Assembly: GCF_000208925.1 (NCBI RefSeq)
Contig: NW_001915084.1
Location: 1,353 to 26,785, forward strand
Source of the DNA: Entamoeba histolytica HM-1:IMSS
Taxonomy: Eukaryota > Evosea > Mastigamoebida > Endamoebidae
Direction: 5' to 3'
Length of the DNA stretch: 25,433 nt
This document shows positions 13,518 through 23,019 of the stretch, piece after piece. How positions within the stretch are numbered: position 1 is the stretch's first letter; the number at the start of each line of letters is the position of its first letter. The position numbers and the translations under genes are program-made. Under the pieces are notes generated by a model, which saw only the letters and a program-made list of their open reading frames with translations, made no database searches and was not told the DNA's origin.

Positions 13518-14641
13518 TAGTTGTGTCTCTCATTTATCTATTTCATTTAAATACTATTATTCCTTCTTCTTACATTCTCTATTTTTATTATCTCTAGCCG
13601 TTATTCTTCATGAGTTTTATTCATTTATTATCATTTTCTTTGGTAGTTGTTATACTTATTTGAAAGAATAATTTAATTTCTTTCTCTTTTATTAAAAATT
13701 TTCACCTCTTTTTTTCTTTTCAACTTCTTTCAAGTGCATTTTTTTCTACATTCTTGTTTGTTTATTCTTTTCAGAAAATTGTTTTGGGTAGTTCTTTCCT
13801 TTCTTTGTTAAAAAATTTTCTTCAATTAAACTCATCTAACTTAATTCTTAAACTTCTCATTATTTGCTATTTAACAATTAATCATATTCATTTATTTTAA
13901 TTGACGTTGTTTTGGAGAAATATTCAATCCATTAAATTATTCAAATTATATGTTTTATGTTATTTTGAGTTATTTGAAATAATTATTTTATCATATTGAA
14001 AAGATGTTATTAAAATTATTGTTTTATTCATTTTATCAATTCCTTTGTTTAAGTCATTATAACTTTATATTGTTTATTGTTCTTTGTCTTTATGTCTTAT
14101 TCTATTGTTATTTTATTATTTGTTGTAAAGTGTTGTCTGTTTCTCTGTGTATTTATTATTCCATTTTATTCTTATTTTTGAATTGATTTCTATTTCTTCA
14201 CAATGAAATTATCCTTTATTATTGTTTATTATTTCATTTAACTATCAAATACATTTTGATTGTATATTTTGATTTGTTTCTTAATTTCATTTGAAAGATT
14301 ATTGTTTAATGCTTTGAATTTTGTTGATTTATTACAAGTATTTTTATGGCACGAAAATTAGCAAAGAAAAAATGCATCTAAATAATTTACAAAAAAGAAA
14401 AAAGATGCAAAAAAATTTGCATAATTAGAATTTTCCATTTATTATATTTTGCTCATAAAAAAAAAATAAAAAAATAAAAAATATGATAAATACAGAATAT
14501 GTAAATATTTATGTTTATATTTTATAATCATTTTTATTTTGTATGAAATATTAATGAAATGGATTATTTGATGAATCATATTTATTTTTATTCTTTTTAT
14601 ATTATTTATATTCTTTTATTATTATGTTATTTATTTCTCTG
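13518..14641. other. Intergenic region up to the assembly gap
   Basis: T-rich on the plus strand with no supported gene; a 60-codon frame at 14004-14186 is Phe/Leu/Tyr-rich and looks like chance. An A-rich island at 14340-14480 contains the inverted pair TGCATCT (14373-14379) and AGATGCA (14403-14409) and a tiny frame beginning MARKLAKKKC. It may be the end of something decayed, but nothing recognisable. Confidence 0.6.
13546..13554 (-). promoter_or_regulatory. TATA-like box GTATTTAAA
   Basis: An exact minus-strand match to the Entamoeba TATA-like element, 29-37 bases upstream of the ATG of the small Cys-containing surface protein. The spacing is right for a start site a few bases before the ATG. 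Confidence 0.7.
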
Positions 14642-14741
14642 NNNNNNNNNNNNNNNNNNNNNNNNNNNNNNNNNNNNNNNNNNNNNNNNNNNNNNNNNNN
14701 NNNNNNNNNNNNNNNNNNNNNNNNNNNNNNNNNNNNNNNNN
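14642..14741. other. Assembly gap (100 N)
   Basis: Exactly 100 N, which usually means a gap of unknown size. The LINE ORF1 is already open at the first base after it, so the 5' part of the element and its insertion boundary are hidden here. Synteny across the gap is an assembly inference. Confidence 0.98.
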
Positions 14742-14742
14742 A

Positions 14743-15808
14743 AGAAGGCACAAACAATATCAAAATAAGAAACAAAACAGAAATCAAAGAAAAGAAATGA
14801 TTGAAATACAAAATCAAGAATATTGGAAAAGACTCTTTGAAGAAGAAATTAAAATACTTACACCACAAGAAGTAGAAGAAATTAAAAATACCAAGATTAA
14901 AGAATATACATCATCAACAATATGGAGAAGATGGTATTTTCTTGCACGAGAAAAAACCAAAACAATCAGAATGGAAGAAGAAACTATTAGTATGACGCTG
15001 GAAGAAGACAATAAACAGTACAACCCAAATGAGATTAAAGACAATAGAATATACAATAACTATGTAATGAGTATTGAAAGTGAAGAAGACGATGATAAAG
15101 ATTCTACGAGAGTAGAAGCTAGGCTTGCTGAGGAGAAGAAGAGGCTGGTAGAAGAGGAGAAGAGGCTAGTAGAAGAAGAAGAGAAGAGGCTTGCTGAGGA
15201 GAAGAAGATCACTAAAGGAGAGAAGAAGAGGCTGGTAGAAAAGGAAGAAGAAAACAGTAAAAAGAAAAAAAGAGTAGAAGAAATAGAAAAGAAAGTGGAG
15301 GAGGATATGAAAGAGAAAGAAGAAATGAAAAAGGAAATACAAATAAAAGACCAAACCATAAAAAAACTAACTAAGGATATTATGGCATTAAAGAAGAAGC
15401 ATGAGAAGGAGATAAGCACAAAAAACCACGAGTGCGATAAAAAATATTCAAATTCCATGCTGAATCTGAAAGAAAAAGGTCTGAAGTAAACAATTTAACA
15501 CAACAATTGCTCTTTCTGAAAGATAAATTATCTAAATTAGAAAATGAAAATACACAGGAAGAAAAGAAGAAAGATGAGGTAACTTACAATATAACAGACT
15601 CATCTGAAACACAAATTGTGAATGACCTCTCCCCCAATATGGTAGTAGTTGATGAAATAACACCAAGTGAAGATGATCTTCCAAAAAAAGAAAGTTAACG
15701 CAGAAATCCATTGAAGAAATGGATATTCAGCATAAGAAGATCACCACATTTGAATTAGACAAGCAAAAAAACGGGGGAAGCAAACAGACAGAGAAGAAGA
15801 AATTTTAA
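14743..15808 (+). pseudogene. LINE ORF1 (coiled-coil RNA-binding-type protein), frameshifted
   Basis: The first frame is open from the gap edge (14743) to TAA 15487-15489. It starts very basic (RRHKQYQNKKQNRNQRKE), passes an IWRRWYFL segment and enters a long Glu/Lys coiled coil with KRLVEEE/KRLAEEK repeats. The coil continues in the next frame (about 15470-15698: SEVNNLTQQLLFLKDKLSKL) and the end in a third frame (about 15680 to TAA 15806-15808). Both frame changes are of the -1 type and occur at A-runs (near 15472-15477 and 15683-15689). LINE ORF1 proteins bind element RNA in the retrotransposition particle. The N-terminus is missing in the gap. It ends just where ORF2-like reading begins, as expected for closely spaced LINE frames. 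Confidence 0.75.
15112..15252 (+). repeat. Short tandem coiled-coil repeats (KRLVEEE/KRLAEEK)
   Basis: Imperfect 21-27-base units such as AAGAGGCTGGTAGAAGAGGA recur four to five times, encoding alternating KRLVEE(E) and KRLAEEK blocks. The stretch is richer in G than the surrounding DNA. It is a coiled-coil expansion inside LINE ORF1. Confidence 0.75.
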
Positions 15809-18800
15809 CACTTTATAAATGTTTTGTTTTGAAATTATTTGAAAGAAAATTAAGATGTCAACTTAAAGAAGAAATAATAGAAAGATTAATACATGAATTT
15901 GGAATTAAAGTTAATGATATTAATGAATATAAAGAAATAATAAAGAAGACATTTAAAATAAAGAATGAAATTAAAAGAGAAATAAACAGAATAATAGAGG
16001 AAGAAATAATAAAATGTCAATAGAAAGATAATGAATTAAAAGAAATAATAACTAGAATGAATAAGAAAGAAGAAATAGAAGAATTTGAAGTAATGGAAAT
16101 ATTTAAAGAAGAAGAAAAGAAAGAACAAGAAGATGTACAATTTATTAACTATTATTACAATAAGAAGAAAGTACATCAAATAATTAATATTATTAACAAA
16201 AATGAAATAATAATCAATACATTAGATGAATATTACCACTATATTAAATCAGTATCTTCCACTATTAACATAATTAATAAAAATAAACAAGAAAGAAGTG
16301 GAAAGAAAAGTATAGAAAGAATATTGCAATCAAAAATATGTAGATTAAGAGATTTACTTAATAATAAACAATATATGAAATTAAAAAGAATATTACATAT
16401 TAAGAAATATGATATATATCATATTAAAGTAAAAACAATTGAACAAATAAACTATTATAAATACCTCCGAAAGATGAAAAGAATAGAAATAGAAGCAAGA
16501 AAGAATAATTGGAAAAGAATAAGATGGAATTATAAAATGATGAAATATGGAAAAAGGCAACATCTAAATAAGCCTAAAGAAGATGAATATCCAGATAATA
16601 TCTCCACTATTAATTTCTGGAAATGAATCTATGAAACTAATACCAATATAGATTTCCTGAATATTAATTTATACGAAGTATTAATTGAAAATAGAATTAA
16701 TAATAGAATGTCAATAATCACTCCAAATGAACTAGATTGTGATATTAAATTTACTGCTAACTGGAAGGCACCGGGAGTTGATAAAATACAAGGATTTTGG
16801 ATTAAATATTTAGAACAACCAAAGAAATATTTATTAAAATTATTTAATGAATGGTTAAGCAATCCTAATGAAATACCTCTTCATTTCATTCAAGGAAGAA
16901 CAATATTAGTATATAAGAAAGGAGATAAATTAGACCCACAGAATTACAGACCAATAACGTGCTTAAATTGTCTGTTAAAAGTGTATACATCAATATTAAA
17001 GATGAAAATAGAAAACCAATTGATGTTAAATCAAATTGAAAAACAATTATCATTAAATCAAATTAGATGTAAGAAATACACATATGCATCAAAAGAATGA
17101 TTATTATACAACACTATAATCATTAAATTATTAATAAGAATAAATGGAAGTGGGTAGAAACATATTATGACGTCTCCAAAGCATATGATAGTATTAACCA
17201 CCAATGGATTAAACAATGCTTAATATATTTTAATATCCCACTAGTAGTAATTAATAATATATTATACATATTAAATAATACACATCTTAATTTATATTAT
17301 AATCAATAAAGTGTAGGTATAATTAATGTAGAAAGAGGAATAATACAAGGTGACAGCCTATCTCCACTTTTATTTGTATTATCCATTGATATATTATCTA
17401 AACAATTAGATAAACAAATAAACAAATTAAATATCAAAATGAATGGAGAAGAAAAACAAGTCCAGTTAAACCACATATTATATATGGATGATTTAAAGAT
17501 AATGACTAATAGCCTCGATGAAATGGAAAAATAACACAAATTAACTAAAGAAATATTTAATGCAATAGGATTAAAAATTAATGTAGAAAATAATTTGATA
17601 ATGACTAATATTAATATTCAAATAAATGGTGAATTAGCTGAACTACCAAGAGTAACTAATGATAACCCTTATAAATATCTTGGTATTGAAATATGAGATA
17701 AAATAAATATCAACAAATATTGTACAAGAATATTAAATGATGTGTCTTCTATTTTATCATCATTAAATACTATGAAATATAGCAGCCTCAATACAATAAG
17801 AAAGATTAATAGTGATATAATCTCCAAATTAAGATATGGATTTTGTATTGTCACATGGAAACTAGGAGAATTGGAGAAGATAGATAAACAAATAAGAAAA
17901 TCATTAATTCACCTCCAACTATATAGTAGAAATATTCCAAAAAGTAGATTATATGTTAAAATAAATGAATTGGGATTAGGATTAATGTCAGCAAGAGATG
18001 AATGTGCTAAAGAATTATTAAGAATATATTTAAAATAAAAATATCAAATACATGAATATGAGAAATGATAGAAGCAATAAAAGAAAGTTCAAATTGAATA
18101 ATTAAAAGAATGAAGAAAGCATTTGGTAAGAAGATTAATTTTAATGAATTAATGAACGTAATAGAATTAAATGAAAGAAAATATGATGTAAAGAAAGTAT
18201 TTGAATTTGTAAATAATGAATTAAATGAAAGATATTTAAGTGAATGGAAAGAAAAGAAATGTGGTGAATATATAAGATGTGCAAATGGCACTTTCAATGA
18301 TAAGAAATTAACAGTAGCCACATGGAGGTCATTAAACATAAAAAGAAATGCATTCCTTCAAATAGTAAAAATGCAAGAAGGAGTAAGTATGACAGGAAGT
18401 ATTAAATCTAAAATACTCCAAAAATGATGTTTTAAAATATTGTAAACATTGTCATAACACAATAGCATCTATTAATCATATATTGTTAGGATGTCCTGTA
18501 ATGAAGAAGAACCAAATATCAAAACATGATTATGTTTGTAAACAGATATATAAACACATATTAATTACACATTTTAATGAATTTGATGCAATTGATTTTA
18601 ATAATCCTCCAAAATGTATTAATAATGATGAAATGGTTATAACTTACAATAAAGATTTATTGGTTAGTGACCATTCTTTCCATGCTAGAAGACCAGATAT
18701 ATATTATCAAAATATGAAAGAAAAGAAAAGAAAGGATATATTATAGATGTTGTTATATGTCAAGATAATAATTTAGAATTAAATTAAATTCATAAAATAA

Positions 18801-19153
18801 ATAAATACAAAGAATTACAAGAGAAAATAAGAAACAATAGAGAATTAATATATGTAGAAATTATACCTGTAATATTATCTATAAATGGACTAATACATAA
18901 AGAATCAGCAAGAAGATTAAAATCACTAAAATTACAATTACACTTCCCCAAAATCCTACAAACAATAATAATAAAAAATATGAAAGACTTAATGTTTTAT
19001 ACAGGAAATTCTGGCAGCACATTAGAAGAAGAACAATCTAATGCGAGCATGCTAGAAATGAACTCTATTACACCAATAAAGCATATTGAAGAAACTGAAA
19101 TAATCACTTCTCAGTATGAAGAAAATCCAATTGTGGATATATCTAATAATTGA
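15754..19153 (+). pseudogene. LINE ORF2 (reverse transcriptase plus restriction-like endonuclease), multiply broken
   Basis: Would nick target DNA and copy element RNA there. Visible reverse transcriptase landmarks: NWKAPGVDKIQGFW (from 16759); YKKGDKLDPQNYRPI (about 16912-16956); motif A YYDVSKAYDSINH with Asp at 17169; motif B GIIQGDSLSP (about 17336); motif C YMDD (17481-17492); and KYLGIEI. A zinc knuckle C-x2-C-x8-H-x4-C starts at 18441. The endonuclease RPD is at 18690-18698 and IIDVVI at 18740-18757, but in different frames. The reading uses frame 1 to about 17096, frame 0 to about 18040, frame 2 to about 18420, frame 0 to about 18733 and frame 2 to TGA 19151-19153. I count about seven in-frame stops. 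No in-frame ATG is seen at the beginning. The Asp residues of the polymerase site are all still present. Confidence 0.88.
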
Positions 19154-19155
19154 CC

Positions 19156-19176
19156 TTTTTTTTTTTTTTTTTTTTT
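19156..19176 (+). repeat. Run of 21 T at an inverted LINE junction
   Basis: An unbroken T21, two bases after the plus-strand ORF2 stop. On the other strand it is an A-tract that directly continues the minus-strand ORF1-like frame as poly-Lys. It may be an original T-rich target site, since Entamoeba LINE/SINE insertions favour T-rich DNA, or an oligo(A) tail. Confidence 0.85.
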
Positions 19177-19720
19177 CTTCTTGTATTTTCTTTATACTTT
19201 CTGTTTCATTTATTATTCTTGCAATTTTACATCTATCATTCATTTCTTTAATTGGGTTTTTGTTTTTAATTTCTGCTTCTATAGCCTTAATGTCTTTTTC
19301 CTCCCAATCTTTTGTTTTTTCTTTAAACTCTTCTTTCGTCTTTTCAATTATCTTTTCCTTTTTAATTGAATATACTTCTTGAAGGATATCATACCATCTT
19401 TTCCTCTTACCTTCATATTTTTTAAGTATTTCTTCATATTCTCCTTCTTTCCATTCACTTGTTTTTTTTTTTATTCTTTCTTGTATATCATTTATTGTTA
19501 GCCATTTGTATTTGTTATTTGTATAATCTTTATTATTATTGTATTTACCTTGTTTCTTATTCGTTTTCTCTTTGTATTTCTCGTCTTTCTAACCTATTTT
19601 CCTTGGTGTATCGTTTACCTTTATTATTATAATTGTTATGCTATTTATTGCTATTGACATTTCTTTTTTTATTGTATGACCTTGGATTTCTATGTCTTGT
19701 TTGCTTTTCTTTACAAGACC
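19177..19720 (-). pseudogene. Inverted fragment of a LINE ORF1 (N-terminal half)
   Basis: On the minus strand, one frame runs from about 19720 to the A-tract at 19176 with a single stop (TAG at 19591-19589). It gives a basic, Lys/Glu-rich helical protein: it contains KEMSIAINSITIIIIKVNDT, then a Lys/Asn-rich stretch, KRKRWYDILQEVYSIKKEK, and many E-K helices. The (K/I)xRRWY-like segment and overall texture resemble the ORF1 of the neighbouring plus-strand LINE (IWRRWYFLAREK), so it is probably ORF1 of a related but divergent LINE. It is cut at the A/T tract, that is on its 3' side, which is unusual because LINEs are normally truncated at the 5' end. The sequence up to about 19790 may be its 5' untranslated region. 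Confidence 0.55.
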
Positions 19721-20289
19721 CTAAGGTTTTACACAATAGCCATGGCATTAAAATTTGTTGTATTTCCTGCATTGGAAAAGGATAAAATATGAATATACGT
19801 TATAAATGATATAAAATAAAGATAAAATATAAGTAATAGATAAAAATAATAAAAATAGTCACATAATGATATGATTAATGTTTCATATAGTAGTATCAAT
19901 AAAGATAAATGAAGAAAAGAAGTAGTTAAAAAGAATTGAAAAAGAAGTTAATAAATTAAATAACTTAAAGAATGTTACAACAATTTATATTATTGTTCAA
20001 TGAAGTGGTTGGTGGAAGGAGGAGTTATTAAATTATTCAATAAATAAAAACTGATATGGATATATATAAATTTAAGAATAAAAATAAGATGAATAACTGA
20101 AGGGGTTAGTTCGTTCAAAAGAAAATAATACAATGAACAAATGAATATTTGTGGCTAAACAAAGAATAACAGAGGTTTATTTGATTAAAAAGTGAAGAAT
20201 AAATTAATAAGCATTGGTTTGTGTATAATAAAAATAAAGAGAGAAAGAAGCATCTCATAAGAAAAAACCCTAGAACAGAAAAAGTAAAG
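19721..20289. other. Intergenic region upstream of the helicase gene
   Basis: A+T-rich; the first 70 bases may belong to the inverted LINE fragment. The helicase promoter should be at the right end. CTAGAACAG (20271-20279) is GAAC-like, about 11 bases before the ATG, but no convincing TATA-like box at the usual distance was found. Confidence 0.5.
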
Positions 20290-23019
20290 ATGAGTATTGA
20301 AGAAGAGGTAAGTCTTGAAGAAGTGAAAGAGAAGAAAGAAGAAGAAAAGAAAGATAAAGAAGAAGAAGACAATAAAGATAAAGAGGAAGAAGAAAAGAAA
20401 GAAGAGATTCAATTTATTGAACCTAATTTAAATAAACGAATGACAAGTGCTAAAAGAAAACGAGTTGAAAAAGCAAAGAAAAAAATTAATTTGAAACAAC
20501 GAAGACAAGAATTATTTGAAGAGCTTAGTAAAATCATGTTAACAGAAGAAGAATTACCAAACCTTAAATCAAGTACAAAATTAGGAATTGATATGGATGC
20601 AGAGAATCAAGAAAATGTTATTATCATGCCAAAGAAAGTTCAAAAAAAAGAGGTAGTTAAAAAGAAAGTTGAGAATAAGGTTGAGGAAGAGAAGATTACA
20701 AAGATTGTTGTAAGTGATGGAAAGAAAACATTTGGATTTGGATTTGTTAATGAGAAAATGGAAGTTGTTGAAAAAGATGAGAAAAAAGGAAGAGATGAAA
20801 AAGTAGTTTTTGTTAAAGAAGAGAGTTCTGAAGAAAGTGAAGAAATGAGTGAAGAAATGAGTGAAGAAAATAAAGAAGAGAGTGAAGACAAAGAAGAAGA
20901 AGAAAGAAAAGATGATAAAAATAATAAAGAAGAAGAAATAAAGATAAAGACAGAAGAAAAAGGAAAAGAAGAAAGAAAAGATAATAAAGAAGAAGTAAAG
21001 ATGAAAGAAGGAAAAAATAAAAGAATAATTGCAGTAAATATTAAAAGAACAGAAGAGATTGAAAAAAGAAGAAAAGAATTACCAATATTAATGGAAGAAA
21101 GTAATATTATTGAAGGAATAATTGAAAATGAATGTATTATTATTTGTGGAGAAACAGGAAGTGGAAAAACAACACAAATACCACAAATATTATATGAAAT
21201 TGGATTTGGAAATGAAAAATCCGAATTTAATGGAATGATAGGAATAACACAACCAAGAAGAATAGCAGCAACAGCAATAGCAAAAAGAGTAGAAGAAGAA
21301 ATGGGAGAAGATGGAGGAGTTGTATCATATCAAATTAGATATGATAGTCAAGTAAATGAAAATACAAAAATTAAATTTATGACAGATGGGATATTATTAA
21401 GAGAAGTTCAAAGTGATGTATTATTAAAAAAGTATTCATGTATTATTATTGATGAAGCACATGAAAGAAGTTTAAATACAGATGTATTAATTGGTATTTT
21501 AAGTAGGATAGTAAAATTAAGAAATAAAAGTGGAAAAGCAATGAGATTAATTATTATGTCAGCAACACTTAGAGTAAGTGAATTTACAGAAAATCAAAGA
21601 TTATTTAACAAAGCACCAAAAGTAATTAAAGTAGAAGCAAGACAATATCCAGTACGAACATATTTTAGTAAAAGAACAGAAATTGAAGATTATTGTTCAG
21701 AAGCAATTAAAAAAGTAAATAAAATTCATAAAAAATTACCAGCAGGAGGAATTTTAGTATTTTTAACTGGTCATAAAGAAATTGAAGAAGTTTGTAAAGA
21801 ATTAAGAAATAATAAAGAAAATCAAGATTTATATGTATTACCATTATATTCAAGTTTAGAACCAAAAGAACAAGAAAAAATATTTGAAAAAATTCCAGAA
21901 GGAAAAAGATTATGTGTTGTATCAACAGATGTTGCAGAAACATCAATTACAATTCCACATATTAAATATGTTGTTGATAGTGGAAGAAAAAAATCAAGAT
22001 ATTATGATACTAAAAGTGGAATAAGTTCATTTGTTATTGAATGGATTTCAAAAGCATCAGCAGCACAAAGAGCTGGAAGAGCTGGAAGAATTGGAGAAGG
22101 ATATTGTTATAGACTTTATTCATCATCAGTTTATGAAAATATATTTGAAGAATTTGAAAAAGCAGAAATTGAAAGAATGCCATTAGAAAGTGTTATATTA
22201 ACATTAAAAGGAATGGGAATTGATAAAGTAATAAATTTCCCATTTCCAAGTCAAATTAATATAGAAAGATTAAAAGAAGCAAATAAAATGTTAGAAATAA
22301 TAGGAATTTTAGATAATAAAGAAAGAATAACAGAAATTGGTAAAGTTATTAAAGAATATCCATTACATCCAAGATTAGGAAAAATATTATATTTAAGTCA
22401 ACAAAAAGGAATTGAAGAAATTGGATTAACATTAGTTTCAGGACTAAGTGTAAATGATATTTTTATTGATCAAGAATGTGATCGTAGTTTATTTATAAAT
22501 AAAGACTCGGATTTAATTAGTCTTATTTTAATGATTGATACTTTCCGTATTGCTGAAGTTAAAAAAAATATTACTAAAGTGGAATATTGTAAACATTATG
22601 GTATTAAAATTCAAGCTTTTCAAGAAATTTTATTACTTAGGTCTCAGCTTTGTAGTATTTTAGGTAAAGAAAATAAAGTTCCATCACATTTAATTACTCC
22701 TTCTGAACAAATTGAACTTAGAAAAATTATTGCTTCTTGTTTTGTTGATAATGTTGCGAGATTAGTTAGAAGAGAAGAACTTGGTAAATATATTAATTGT
22801 GGATTAAGGCATGGTTATCTTACAGCAATTACTAAAGAGCCTGCTGTTATTTCTTCTAAAAGTGTTTTATATGGTCAACTTCCTGATTATATTGTTTTCC
22901 ATGAAATAGTAGATACTGCTTATAAAACAATGGCTGGAGTTACTCGTGTAAATTTCAAATGGCTTGAAGACGCTTCTCCTGATTTTATTACTTCTTTTGA
23001 AAAAAAGTCTTTTAATTAA
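20290..23019 (+). CDS. DEAH-box RNA helicase, DHX37/Dhr1 (Ecm16) family
   Basis: The 909-residue protein belongs to the nucleolar helicases that release U3 snoRNA from pre-ribosomes during 18S rRNA maturation. The N-terminus (about 1-250) is Glu/Lys-rich, with basic KRKRVEKAKKK patches. Core motifs: I GETGSGKT (287-294), Ia TQPRR, the MTDGILLRE segment, II DEAH (388-391), III SAT (424-426), IV LVFLTG, V STDVAETSITIP, VI QRAGRAGR (593-600), then the winged-helix/ratchet and OB-type region. RLFNKAP...VIKVEARQYPV and KLPAGGILVFLTG are typical of DHX37 rather than the spliceosomal DEAH proteins. The frame extends upstream to a GTG at 20221, but the first ATG is 20290 and was chosen. The protein ends soon after the OB region and lacks the roughly 150-residue C-terminal extension of human DHX37. 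Synonymous codon choice changes sharply near 22480. Confidence 0.92.
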   Translation: MSIEEEVSLEEVKEKKEEEKKDKEEEDNKDKEEEEKKEEIQFIEPNLNKRMTSAKRKRVEKAKKKINLKQRRQELFEELSKIMLTEEELPNLKSSTKLGIDMDAENQENVIIMPKKVQKKEVVKKKVENKVEEEKITKIVVSDGKKTFGFGFVNEKMEVVEKDEKKGRDEKVVFVKEESSEESEEMSEEMSEENKEESEDKEEEERKDDKNNKEEEIKIKTEEKGKEERKDNKEEVKMKEGKNKRIIAVNIKRTEEIEKRRKELPILMEESNIIEGIIENECIIICGETGSGKTTQIPQILYEIGFGNEKSEFNGMIGITQPRRIAATAIAKRVEEEMGEDGGVVSYQIRYDSQVNENTKIKFMTDGILLREVQSDVLLKKYSCIIIDEAHERSLNTDVLIGILSRIVKLRNKSGKAMRLIIMSATLRVSEFTENQRLFNKAPKVIKVEARQYPVRTYFSKRTEIEDYCSEAIKKVNKIHKKLPAGGILVFLTGHKEIEEVCKELRNNKENQDLYVLPLYSSLEPKEQEKIFEKIPEGKRLCVVSTDVAETSITIPHIKYVVDSGRKKSRYYDTKSGISSFVIEWISKASAAQRAGRAGRIGEGYCYRLYSSSVYENIFEEFEKAEIERMPLESVILTLKGMGIDKVINFPFPSQINIERLKEANKMLEIIGILDNKERITEIGKVIKEYPLHPRLGKILYLSQQKGIEEIGLTLVSGLSVNDIFIDQECDRSLFINKDSDLISLILMIDTFRIAEVKKNITKVEYCKHYGIKIQAFQEILLLRSQLCSILGKENKVPSHLITPSEQIELRKIIASCFVDNVARLVRREELGKYINCGLRHGYLTAITKEPAVISSKSVLYGQLPDYIVFHEIVDTAYKTMAGVTRVNFKWLEDASPDFITSFEKKSFN

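Larger units (their letters stand above)
14742..19153 (+). mobile_element. Degenerate EhLINE-like non-LTR retrotransposon (R4-type, restriction-like endonuclease)
   Basis: In order: a coiled-coil ORF1, then an ORF2 with reverse transcriptase motifs, a C-x2-C-x8-H-x4-C knuckle and a PD...D restriction-like endonuclease. This is the layout of the Entamoeba LINEs. Both frames are broken several times, so the copy is dead as an autonomous element. The 5' end is lost in the assembly gap. The 3' end is close to the ORF2 stop at 19151-19153, after which 2 bases lead into a run of 21 T and an inverted LINE fragment. No target-site duplication could be assigned. Confidence 0.9.

Noticed and set aside
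14004..14186. A 60-codon Phe/Leu/Tyr/Cys-rich frame
   Set aside because: Typical chance frame of T-rich DNA; no promoter motif and no partner features.
15060..15458. A 132-residue Ser/Phe-rich minus-strand frame
   Set aside because: Antisense of the LINE ORF1 coiled coil.
20221..20289. A GTG-started N-terminal extension of the helicase
   Set aside because: GTG is not an accepted start in Entamoeba; the in-frame ATG at 20290 is the first plausible start.
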